From contig OU452199.1 in assembly GCA_911728435.2 (NCBI GenBank), positions 44,471,004-44,535,003 on the forward strand: DNA of 64,000 bases, given 5' to 3'. This document shows positions 24,031 to 35,700 of this stretch, one piece after another. Both the position numbers and the translations under genes were made by a program. The notes below the pieces were generated by a model that saw only the letters and a program-made list of their open reading frames with translations, ran no database searches and was not told the origin of the DNA. Within the stretch, counting starts at the first letter, position 1. Every line of letters starts with the position of its first letter. Origin of the DNA: Apoderus coryli (Eukaryota > Arthropoda > Insecta > Coleoptera > Attelabidae).

Positions 24031-26385
24031 AAGCATGGTAGTGTGAAACAAATTTCCAACATAACTTAAAGTTTTGTCCTGTATGTAACAAGCAATTCTT
24101 AAATAAAGCCTCCCTGCTAGGGGATTCGGGCGCATCTAGTGTTGGCAATAGGGTATAATGGAGTTGTTACTTCTTGTCCGGCCATTGTCTGTGAACTGTG
24201 TTTCACCCGGCATATTGCCTGTTCACGCTAGATGTCGCCAAAAACATCTCTCTCTAAATTAGTTTTGTTATCGTTAGTTGATTAACTTTTTTTAGTTGAA
24301 AATTTATTTAGTTTAATCTTCTGTTCATTTCTGCTGTATTATTTTAAATTTTAGTCTTAGTTCGTTGTAATACTTGATTTGTATACCACCCAACCTGCTC
24401 TAAATGATTTCTCAAAATTCTTCCTAATTTCTCTAGTCATCGTTAGCAAATGGGGGTTTCTCTCGTTAAATACTCTACAGGTGATATTAATCACTTTATT
24501 TTATTCTCCATGAATTAATAATAAATTTATAATATCAATCAGTATTTTTCATTTTTATTAATTTGACGTTTAGTTTGACGTTAAAATGACAATAATTTCA
24601 TGGCTAACTAAATTAATTAGCTAGCTTCCAGAGAGACAACGGTAGGCGCTGCAGAAAAAATTAAAATGACGATATTTCGGAAACTATGCATTTTAGAAAA
24701 TGATAACCTATTACAAAATTGCATTATTTTTTAATGCTAAGGAAGATAAAATAATAATAATATGCCCATTCCATTTGAATAAATTGACTTTCAACTGTTT
24801 TTCTTGAACCGTTTTCAATATAATTTTTTGACCACCCTGTATAAACTAATCAGAAAATGTCTTGTCAATTCGAAAAAGAAGATCCCACCTGATAAAAAAA
24901 TACCTGCAAAATAATTATTAAATACTGATTTACAAGGAAAAAACGGAATTCTTATGGAGCCCTAAATTGTCAATTTTGACATAAATCTTGATAGAAGTCA
25001 AAAACGACTGACGTTAGGTATAGGGCATGATACATGAAATATTTCTGAAATCTTATTTAGAATTCAAAAATGTAATAATATATAGGGTGTTCCGTTTAAA
25101 ATAACAAAGTTGCCATCAACTTCCGGTATAACCGGAAGTGCTATGCCGCTGCTATTATATTATTTGAGTAGAGCATATTTGACAATATAGACACTGAAAT
25201 TTTCAAAATTCAATTCGAAGAAGTTCCTGAAATAATCTAATGGGTTGCCACCGTAGGACACCCTGTATATAAGCCAATTTTTCTGTTATATTTGGAAAAA
25301 CATTTTTTTTTTCGTTTTTGTCCCTTTTTCGAACCCCTGTGTGAACCAATTCTTCTATGTAATATTTTTTAGGTTATATTCTATCATAACTATGAAAAAT
25401 TATTCAATATTTCGGATAAGTTTAAAAACTATGATTTTTAAAATTTTTGAACCCTCTTTTAAACCCCTGGCCTACGCTCAATGTTAATCAACACCTATAA
25501 ATATCCTGTAGTATTTTCGTACCAAATGTGGTTAAAATCCGTTAAGTGGTTTTTGAGGTATCACGGATACAATTTTTTTCGGACCCTTTTATAGAATTTT
25601 CACGGACGCCTATGGTACATTAATTTTTGTCGTGTATTTTTAACACCAATTCAACTAGTTAAATATAAAAAATTTTACATTTTAATTATTTCTTGATTTA
25701 CCCCTTTTTCTACTATTTACGAACGCCTATGTAAATAAAAATTTTATGCTGCATTTTTTAGGTTATCTTCTATCTAAGCTATATATAATTAGCCAATTTT
25801 TCCGGTATATTTGGGAAACATTTTTTTTTCGTTTTTGACCCTTTTTTTAGACTATTTTCGAACGCCTGTGTGAACCAATTCTTTTATGTAACATTTTTTA
25901 GGTTATATTCTGTCTATGAAACTTTATTCCATATTTCGAATAAGTTTAGGAAATATATATTTTTTAAGTTTCTACCCCTTTTCCACTATTTACGAACGCC
26001 TATGAAAGTAAGATATTTATGACACATTTTATAGGTTATATTCTATTAAAGCTATAAATAATTAGTTAATATTTCTGCTCTGTTTAAGAAGTACGTTTTT
26101 TTTAAATATTTTTTACCCCATTTTACACTATTTTCGAACGCCAATGCGGTCTAATATTTTATGTTCAATATTTTAGGTTATATTCAATTAAATGCGTAAA
26201 AAATTATGCAGTATTTCGGATAAGTTTAAGAACTATGATTTTTTTTTAATTTTTGAACCCTCTTTTAAGCCCCTTGCCTACGCTCAATGTTTCCCAAAAT
26301 CTAATCAGCTCCTTGCTATGTCCTATAGTATTTTTGTACCAAATTTGGTTAAAATCTGTTGAGTGGTTTTTGCGTTTTCGTGCAG

Positions 26386-26440
26386 ACAGACAGACAGACA
26401 GACAGACAGACTGACAGACAGACAGACAGACTGACAGACA
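26386..26440 (+). repeat. (CAGA)n microsatellite
   Basis: CAGA units with two CTGA variants, near the 3' end of the Helentron-like element, matching the tract at 13059-13123. Confidence 0.9.
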
Positions 26441-27399
26441 TTTTTTTAAAACTACTTATTTATGTATAAAATGACCAAAAACAAGTATTTGAAATAAAAA
26501 AAAAATTTTTCATGAAACTAAAAGTCTCCATATATACATATATTACATATATGATATGGAGAGCTAAAAAAAATAAATGTGTGTAAAATTGTGAACCACA
26601 TCCCAATAAAAGAAACATTTTTAATGATTTTGATTTTTTTGTTTTTTTAAATTTTATGAAAATATTTTCAAAACCGGGATTTATTACACCAATTGTGCAA
26701 AAAAAAAACTAAAAAACCTTTTTCTCAAAGTGGTTAATTTCATAGCTACTATTAAAATAATAAAATTTAAAAAAATCAAATGAAAATCCATAAAAAGTGT
26801 ATTTTTCATATACGCTGTATAGTAACCGTAAATTTCGTAGTTTCGACACAAGCAGACCTTTTTATAAAGAATGACTTTTTTTTCTAAATCGACAAATAAA
26901 AAAGTTTTTCCTCCTCCAAACTCTATCCGTGGACACATTGTAGATGAACATCAATCAGGTGGTATAGAGAAAAAGAAATGAGTTTTTTCCATTATTTGTT
27001 AATATTGCGCAACAAAAAAAAAAAAAAAAATCAAAAACCAAAAACGCATTACATGAATTGTTTGGGGAACAAGAGAAAGTAATAGTTTTTGTAGTAATGA
27101 AGTTCTGGTGGAGTGAGAGGCGGATTTGGTTTGGTAAAGGAAACTGTAGCAGGATATTTATATCTATATCTTTTATGGTGCCGATATAAAACAGAGCAGG
27201 AATTGTTATTAAAGGAAAATATCGCTATTGTGCTGTTTGCTTTATAATATGGTAGCGATAGGTACGAGGGTTACCTTTATTGTTTTTACAAAATCTGGGA
27301 AGAAACTAAATTTATTTATTTTTTCACTTTTACATCCGTTTTCAGCCAATTCTTATAACGTCAAAATTTGAGTTCGCGCAAAAATGTAAAATTGTTAGT

Positions 27400-29600
27400 A
27401 TTTTATTTATTTAATTTATTTATTTAAGATACAACTGCCCAGACAGATAAATATCCAATTGAAGGGCAGGTAAAAATTACAAATAATACAATAACATCAA
27501 AATAACAATAATAACTAATTAATAACATAAACTAATTACTTAAAAAATAAACGTTTTATACATACTGAAACTATACTTCTGGATAAATCCTGCGTCAAAT
27601 TTAAACTAGCTAACTTTCTACACTTTGATTTTATCACTTGTCCATACAAGGTTGATATTTTAGACAAAAAACTTCCACAGGCGATTGAACTTACTGAAAC
27701 TATACTTCTGGATAAATCCTGCGTCAAATTTAAACTAGTTTTATACATGACAGATTTGATTCAAATATATCCAAATCATTAGACATACGGTTACAAATAT
27801 TACACATTACGAACAAAGGAGAATGCAACAACAAATTAGTGCGCACTCTTGACAAGTAAAAAACAGTATTATTATTACGTGTACGCAAAGTAGGGACATA
27901 AAATGGAAGCAATTCTAACAGCTCTGGACAATCAATATCGCAATTAATAATTTTTTACAGTAAGATAATAGCAGAACATTCCCTACGCGTACTTAATGAT
28001 GTCAAATTAAAACGATTTAGGAGCGTATCATCTGGAAATCCAATGACTGGATAAACTCCATCGCTACGAAAGCACAGAAACTTAGCGAAACGACGATGAA
28101 CACGTTCCATACTCGCGGAATGAAATTCATATGTAGGACTCCACACAACTGAGGCATACTCCAACTTAGCCCTAACAAATGCATTGAATAATGCAATAAG
28201 TGTTCGAGGAGACCTAAGATCCTTCGCGTTACGCATGACAAAACCCAGACACTGATATGAAGCTGAAATCATATAATTATAATGTTCAATAAAGTTTAGT
28301 TTGCTATCAAAGAAAATCCCCAAATCCTTAATACGATCACAAACAACCAATGGAGAATCGTGAATGAAATACAAATGAGTTATAGGCTTTAATCTGCGTG
28401 TATAAGAAACTACTGAAAAACATTTTTCAATATTCAAATAAAGATTGTTGCGAACACACCACTCATAAATCTTGTTAAGGTCTTCCTGAATAACAGAGCA
28501 ATCATGCGCACTATCAATGACCGAGTATATCTTGAAGTCATCGGCATAAAAGAGCGAACTACTAGTCAAGCCACTGGAAATATCATCAATAAAGCTCAAA
28601 AACAACAATGGCCCCAACACAGAACCCTGGGGGACTCCTGAGGTCACTAAAAAATTGACAGACCTGAACCCTCTATACTCAACATATTGATAACGACCAT
28701 TTAAATATGAATCCAAGCCATTGGATAGACCAAAACGACACAATTTAGCCATCAAGACACCATGATCAAGTCTGTCAAAGGCCTTGGAAAAGCTAGTATA
28801 GATAACATCTACCTGACCTCCATTATCAAGTTGTTCACTCAGAAACTGTGTTAAAACCAATAAATTGGTAGATGTAGAACGACCCGGGAAGAAACCATGC
28901 TGCACAGTTGAAATTTGTGGTCTAACATGACACATTATAATATCATGTAGAAAAATTCAAACACCTTCGCAAAACATGATTGAATTGATATAGGACGATA
29001 ATTTCCTACATCATGCTTATCTCCCTTTTTAAAAACCGGCGTCACCCTTGACAACTTCCAAAACGCAGGAAAATTAGTTGATCGTAAGGCAAGGTTAGAT
29101 ATTGTAGACAATGGCCCAGCCAACACCGCAGCACAATCACGAGCCAAAAAGGATGGTATACCATCCGGACCTGCTGTTGGTTTACCTTTGAGCTTTCTCA
29201 GAGCTCCGTAAACTTCAGATTCAGTAACTTCCCGATCAGACAAAAAGCACACATTCAGAGTCAAAACTTTGGGAATTGACATAAGATTCATTAACATATT
29301 GAGCAAATTTATCCAAAAGTTCTTGCTGATCTTTAATATTATCGCCATTATAATACATATCTCTAGGTAAACGTCCCAAAACTTTTACGAGAATTTATAA
29401 ATGACCAGAAAGTCTTAGGGTCACCATTAAGTCTACGCTCAGCATCACCCAAGTAAACTCTGTGTATTTTGAAATATTTCTGTCGGCGCCCATCGTGGAG
29501 TGGTCTTTTTTCGATGTTGTCAGGAGGCAAGGTTGCAACCAACTGGACTCCCTATACCTATCTTGAAATTCGATGGAAAAAAGTTTCTTGAGGTGCACCT
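27400..29600 (-). mobile_element. non-LTR retrotransposon, 5'-truncated, minus strand
   Basis: The 3' end is at the low-coordinate side, where a (TTTA)n tract (27402-27425) represents a (TAAA)n tail. The reverse transcriptase lies at 27955-29348. Coding sense continues upstream in another frame to about 29500 (YFKIHRVYLGDAERRLN, PKTFWSFI). The endonuclease is absent. In the 3' part a 45-bp phrase (TGAAACTATACTTCTGGATA) occurs twice, at about 27565 and 27695. Confidence 0.85.
27955..29348 (-). pseudogene. reverse transcriptase, Jockey/CR1-like, frameshifted
   Basis: The first frame (29348-28935) holds VYGALRKLKGKPTAGPDGIP and TPVFKKGDKHDVGNYRPISI. After a frameshift near 28935 the second frame (326 aa) holds QHGFFPGRSTSTNLL, SFSKAFDRLDHG (A box, with the usual first Asp changed to Ser in YTSFSKAFD), SGVPQGSVLGPLLFL, and LFYADDFKIYS (catalytic YADD). 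The thumb reads LGIFFDSKLNF and the tail FVRAKLEYASVVWSP. The fold order is complete but the frame break and the altered A box argue against activity. Assignment to the Jockey/CR1 branch is by motif style. Confidence 0.85.
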
Positions 29601-29709
29601 AGTTGTGGCCTGCGTATGACAAAAAACATTGTCCAAATGTTGGCATTCATTAAAATAATCATTAAAATTTACCTTAAGTACTTAAAATGTTTTTTAATTA
29701 TTGTTACAG

Positions 29710-29797
29710 GTTTATGCTGGGCACCATATTACGGAAATTGATAATATTGAATTTTTTGTATTATATTTTTGTCAATGGAAATTATGATTTCCTGCAG
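29710..29797 (+). CDS. first coding exon with signal peptide (host gene exon 1)
   Basis: Acceptor TTGTTACAG precedes GTTT and the ATG at 29714, so an upstream untranslated exon must exist. Coding runs 28 codons to CTGCAG|GTAAGA. The peptide has a basic n-region (R-K), a hydrophobic core LIILNFLYYIFV, and VNG as a plausible signal cleavage site. It is too short to be noticed as a long ORF and was found by its splice sites. Confidence 0.75.
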
Positions 29798-32700
29798 GTA
29801 AGAATATTATAAATTTTTACTATAAAATAGGTACCTAGTTGCGTGTGATCTTGAGCTTTGTTTTTGTAATGAAATTATGATTTAATTATTGATTTACAAA
29901 AGAGTAATTAAACCGCAAACTAATTGAAATGCAAATTTTATGCATTTCTTTGTTTTGACTTGCAAAAAAATATTTCGTAACAATATTGTATTCAGACAAA
30001 GTATTTAATTATAAGACGGCAAGAAGGGCATCATCTGTTTTCTTATTGTGGTTGGTGTTTAAAAATTCGTAAATGCTAATCATTTTTTAGGGTTTCTTAA
30101 TGTTGCAAATAAGCGAGTGGCAGTTGCCAAGGGTGTAGCCAGAAGGGGCTGATGCCCCCCCTAGACAATGTAGTTATTAATTACTAATAAAAATTAAAGA
30201 AGATCTCCACATAAATAAATTTAATAGAAATTTAATATCTATTTTCCAAACGTGTTCACTTAAGAATTAAAAGAAAAATTGTTGTACTTTTTATTGGTCT
30301 GCCCCCTTCAGATTTACTTCAGATTCTGGGTACGCTCGTGGCTGTGTTATATTATATTGTCGGGAAAGGTTTGGGGCGACACAATCGATTTTTTTGGTAT
30401 TTTATCTGATTCCGGGATATTATCCCATATTCTGGTAGACCCTATTTATGACTGTCAGATTCGTGACTACACCACTGTACATTTTCCGGTGTGCTACATG
30501 TATCCTTGTAAAATGAACCGGAAAAGTGCCCCAAACAACCAAAAAAAAGTATGTAGAGTAGTGGTAGTGGAGGAGAGAAGGAGAACACGAAGAAAAAGTG
30601 TCTGATGCTCTTTTCCAAGCGAGCAGCTTTTTATTTTCCTATTAGCGTGCCGCTTCGAAATTATTGCTTCGCTTAAAAACTCCCGCGTTGTTTAATAATT
30701 GATAAGATTACATTTTACGTCGCACCACCCACAGTATAGTTTCATATAAACAACAACCGCAACAGGAAAGAATTCTGCTGTTATGAGGAATTTTTGTTAC
30801 GAAAAAGTATAGATTTTTCTTTTTGTTTTTGGTTCAGGCATTTCTAGGAAACTATTTGATCCAACTGAGTTTTCTTACATCAAGTTCGAAGTTTTAATAA
30901 ACCTCTGTTGAACAGAAGTTTGTAGCAGTTTATTATACAAGATTTATTTCATCCTTTAATGTGAACAAACACGTTTATATATCAATTGGTGGGAGTTTTT
31001 TCTTTTAATCATGGGTTTGCCACGTGCTAAACTTTCTCTAATTTGGAAAATTATAATGTCGCACACAATTTTAGATGTTCCGTCATTAAATCTTCTTCTC
31101 GCTGTCGTCTATAGTACCTTTAACAGGTGGCAACTTTATTCGAACTCGAGGCACAGTATAATAAATAATACAGTATTCTGACTTTCCGCTTGCGAGCCGT
31201 CCTGCGCATATCGTCGCGCATGCCGTCATTATGGGTTAAAACGTCACAATAATCACATTGACGTAGATAGAAACCGTTCACTCCTGTGTTCAATATATAG
31301 TTCATTGTCGGCGTGTACGAGATAAATAAATATTGTGTTTGTAATTTAATTCTGTGTTTTGTGTTTTTGGTATAGTGTTCGTGAGAATTAAAAGGACTTT
31401 ATTTTTATTAACGTATCTTAATGAACAATCAGGGAGGACATGTGTGTGCTGCAAAATGTTGTCCCAATAAGCGGTACACTTGCTCTAAACATTTTTTTCG
31501 CTTCCCCACAGACCCTGTTAGGTGAGTAATAAGTAAAAATAAAGATGAATACTAGATAATTTTACGTTTATAACAACTATTTGTACAACCGTAAAATTTA
31601 TATTACGAAATGGCAGTATCTAATATGTTTTTAAACTAAATGAAAGTAAAACATAAACACAAGTTGTCTCGTGGCGAGATAGCATGATAACGCAATCAGC
31701 TCGGGGTTATATTATTGACAATATATATATGGCCTTTGTTTGACTAAAATTGCTAAGAACAGGATTCAGTTGATGCAGAATTCAGGCACACGGCTTGTAT
31801 GTGGAATTCGTAGGGGTGAAAGAGGCTAGCAATAAGATTAAGGAAATCGGCTGGTTAAGAATGAAACAACGTCGGATTTTCATTCACTAATTTTGATTAA
31901 TACAAATCATCAGATGAAAATAGGCGGCATACTTATATGAAAGATTGAAGTTCCGGGGATCGGTGTATGATGTGAAGATTCCTCATAAAACTGTTATTAC
32001 GCCACCGCTAGACTCAACATCAATCTTTGAGCGGCCATTTTCCTATACGGTTTCAAAATATTACAACGCTCTACCGGAGAATATAAAAAGTTTACAGGGG
32101 TTTTCGTTTAAGAGCGCTGTCTGACACGTAATAGAACAAATTAATTTGTCAACATAAACTACCTACTTAATTTGGCCAGCGATGTAAAACTATTTTCAGA
32201 TAGGTTTAAGCTAAAATATAAGTTACGTTTAGGAAGCACTGCTTAAACTTTTATAAAAATGTCTTTTTTACTAATAAAGTCTTTATTATCGTTGTGTTTA
32301 TTATTATTATTATTAAAAATCACCCAATCATGTCAACATTTAACTGATACCACCACTCAAGGCTGTTTTCAATCACTATGACACACCACAAATATTTCTG
32401 AAATTGACAGTGATATTATTATGTACTTAAATATTTTTACAAAAATGAAAATACAGTACTGTGGATAGAAACCAAAAACTATAATTATTCTTAGTAAGGA
32501 CCTGACTTGTAACCCAAAATGACGGCGTCATACGTCACAGTTTATTTCAAAGTGCCAATGTGGAGTCGGAATGCTGTACTTATTAATGCTGTGTTGGGGG
32601 TCAAAAAAAGTGACGCACTTTATTTTTGGCGTAATTTTATTTTCGCTTTTTCTTTGAGCCAGTGGGCCGATTTTAATTTTAAAAAAAGATTCTTCGTAGG

Positions 32701-35700
32701 TAATTAGACAAAATACGCTTCCTTAAAGAGCATTTTCTTTTGTATTTATTGATTTATCTCTGAAATTGTCCGAATTACAGGTTTTTTGCTGAAACTTTAC
32801 ATTTATCGCAGAACTATAATTAGTAATGGTAGGATCACGTTGCCTTTGAAAACCAATTGCCATCGTCATAACAATAAATTTGTTAAATGCCTCAATATTT
32901 GGCTCTTTGTCGTTGTGCCATTAAATTAAATGAGTAAAATTGCATAAAATTCCTCAAATAAAGCCTGAACAAGTAGCAAGATTAGTTGCTTTAGTGAACG
33001 ATGGGGTAGTAAACGGTATGCCGCTCGTCTATTGGGAGTCCATGAAGCAACTGCTCGTAGAACAATCCGCAATTACGAACAAACAAGAAGTACTGGTCGC
33101 TCTCGAAAATCGTCGCGATGGCTTCTTGAGATTGTGGATTTTTTTTAAATGTTCAGCAAGTAAGCTGACTTTATGTAGATGAAAAGAAGTTATTTTAAAA
33201 GCTAGGAGACCTGCAAAAGGTCCTAAACTATTGCCCATACACGAGTGCTAATTGTTAATAATTTCTTCAATTCTTTAAAGTTTCTATAGAGATTTTTTTG
33301 TTTTCTTGTGTTCGATTGCTTTTGCGTTATAGATCCAACAATTGAACGGTCTCCAAATTTTCTTCCTTTTTTTTATTATCTACGCGCGTTTCGCTAACAA
33401 TCCTAGCATCCTCAGAAGACAATTAAAACTATTTGAAAGTGTTTTGTTGAAGTGGTGATACGTGTTCTAGTTGTAGGTGAAATAATTTTTGTTATTTCAT
33501 GCCAGTTTACAACGTTACGGCAACGCACAATTGCCTTCTTCAGGTACATTCTAAATCGTCTCCTATTCATCACAGACGTTCAATTTTTTATACATTTAAA
33601 TTTTGTAAATTGACATGATGAAATCAAAAAAATTATTTCACCTACATCTCAAAAAAGAAAGCCATCATATAATGTTTGGCGCTTGTATAATGATATTCAA
33701 GCAAATTTTAAATTTAAAACCAAGGTTAAAGAAAAACTAAAACATCTAACACTTATGTTTGTTTAGAAATATGGCCCATTTGAAGTATTTTTCAATGTTG
33801 TTGTGAATTGTTTTTTATTGTTAAGGTATTTAATTATTGAATTATTATATTAAGGTACCTACTGAATTACATTGAACGACTGTGTTTGGGTATGGATGTG
33901 TATTTTAATTTTAGTTTACAACTTACAGGGACCAGGCTAGAACTTTCTTGGATTGCTTCTGGTTTCCTCTTTGCGTGTTTCAGTGAATTGTATTTAAACA
34001 TAAATATATTGTTTTTATTGTCATTACTGTTGTGATTATTTAGCTGGTTCCGCAAATAAATATTAATATTATTTATAAAATAAGTTCGACCACTGTGCTT
34101 ATTTAAAACCTCAGATAAATATTCAAACGAATGAAGAAAAGAGTTCATCCATCATCAGCAAATGTAAAACGAAAATTTCCTTTTCAATTTACCTACTACA
34201 TTGAATATTCTATCGTATTATTTAAAATAATGATAATACTATAATATCACATACATCCACATATCTTTTAGGTTTACTCTGCCCGAGAGCGTACTTAGAA
34301 CATTTTAAAAATTAAGCAAGCCATTAAAAACCATCATGTTTCATATTTATGGCAAATGTTGTAGGTAGAACGAATGTTGTAGTGAAGGCATGGCAAAACG
34401 TAAAGGGGTGGCAGTAGTATAGTAAATTTAAGGGAGAGTACAGGAATGTTGTTAAATAATCTGGATATAATAACGCTTTCGCATTTTAATAATGCTCCAT
34501 TAAAATTATGCTGTTTAAGTGATGCCTGGATTGATGAATATTAAAAAATAAGAAACGATCTTCCGATAAAAACTAATAAAATATAGCGCGTTCATAAGAC
34601 TTACCCTGTGCGGGCAAGTAATACCATTTAGAAGAAGGAAAATTCGCTTCAGTTGGAAGTTGGATCCACTGTCTTTTAATTATTATTGATTATAATATTT
34701 TTTTCAGTTGTATCAACCATCACCAGAACTTCCGCGAGAATTAAATGATTTCTTAAGCGTCGTCCAAGAGCATAAGAATGATTTTGCCGTTATCAGATCG
34801 TATGCAACAAAGCATGCAAAAGTTAAAAGTTTAGAAGAGGCTCAGCCTCAATTTTCTTTACATAAGGTAAATCAAAGTTTGTTTAAGATTAATTTTGAGT
34901 TGTAGGTACTAGTTTTTATTATTTAGTTGTAATAAATAATTATTATTAAATACCTTTGTATTCAAAAATTAATTCCCGTCTGGAGACTGAGCGGAACACA
35001 ATAATTTGTTTGCTCTTTGAAAGGACTCAACTTTGGTTATGTATCAGATTTTGCATTTTTTTATTTATTTATTTATATAAAAAGGTTTACACAAGTCATA
35101 TTAAATATTAAAATATTACATAACACAACATAAAAACATAGAAATGTATATAACTTAATCAAAACAGAAAGTCAGTGCTGAGGAATTCATCAACGGAGTA
35201 AAAAGCCTGGTCAATTAAGTAGTTTTTTAATATATTTTTGAACATTGCAAGGCTCAGTGTTTTCAAACTATCTGGCAAATGATTATAGCATGTGGGCCAT
35301 ATAATAATTCACAGAATTTCTGCTTCTACCCTACCTTATATCTTCAGGAAGAATGTCATTTTTGTTTCTGGTATTGTGGTTGTGAACTTCATCATGCTTT
35401 ATGTACAGATTGTAATTATTTTTCACATACCCAATTGAATTGTAGATATAGAGACACAGGAGTGTAATTATTTTACATTCTTTAAATTTAACTCTGACAT
35501 CCTCTCTAAACTTTAAATCTGTCATTATTCGAACCACTCGTCTTTGGATTGAGAATACCCGAATAGCATGACAAGAGTGTCCCCAAATTGACAAATCATA
35601 TGAAGCCACACTGTGAAAAAGGCTATAATATGCTGATTTCAAAACATTAAAAGAGAATTCACCCTTCAAGCTTCGCAACATGAACACAACCTTAGACAAC

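Larger units (their letters stand above)
23751..24100. repeat. about 350-bp hairpin with two head-to-head hammerhead motifs
   Basis: AAGAATTGCTTGTTACAT at the left edge is matched in reverse at 24083-24100. The arms (to about 23922 and from about 23934) are nearly complementary throughout and meet at a short loop near 23925. Each arm carries one hammerhead motif, both pointing away from the loop. Confidence 0.85.
23145..25265. mobile_element. palindromic TA-CAGGGTG element carrying a hammerhead hairpin
   Basis: The ends CAGGGTGTCCTACGGTGGCA and its complement are flanked by TA (23143-23144, 25266-25267). The arms, 23145-23750 and about 24660-25265, are near-identical inverted copies of roughly 600 bp containing AACTTCCGGTTATACCGGAAG. 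No transposase ORF is present; Tc1/mariner-type enzymes leave TA duplications. The centre holds the hammerhead hairpin (23751-24100) and a 560-bp segment of other origin (24101-24660). Confidence 0.85.
22954..26567 (+). mobile_element. Helentron-like element split by a palindromic CAGGGTG element
   Basis: The 5' end CTGTTGCCCTCGAGGCACG (22954), subterminal AGCTCTCCATAT, body repeats resuming at 25268, (CAGA)n at 26386-26440, terminal hairpin at about 26526-26562 and end CTAA (26567) match the 10815-13258 copy. The body is opened at AGCTA|TATAAGCC by the 23145-25265 insertion. Non-coding. Confidence 0.8.
22371..26940. mobile_element. TA-flanked inverted-repeat element hosting nested insertions
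   Basis: The ends CAATGTGTCCATGGATAGAG (22371) and, reversed, CAATGTGTCCACGGATAGAG (26940) are flanked by TA (22369-22370, 26941-26942). The arms share AAAAACTTTTTTATTTG, AAGTCATTCTTTATAAA and TGTCGAAACTAC over about 150 bp. The original element was short; most of the span is inserted Helentron-like and CAGGGTG sequence. No transposase is visible in the unit itself, so it is MITE-like. Confidence 0.75.
31127..32618. mobile_element. inverted-repeat-bounded unit containing a THAP exon
   Basis: 31152-31245 (CACAGTATAATAAATAATAC to GCCGTCATTATGGGTTA) is a diverged reverse complement of about 32510-32600 (TAACCCAAAATGACGGC to AATGCTGTG). The similarity weakens outside. No target duplication was found. 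The THAP exon at 31421 lies between the arms, as in the better-preserved 51857-54211 unit, so this may be an older relative. A LINE tail (31738-32300) has landed inside. Confidence 0.45.
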
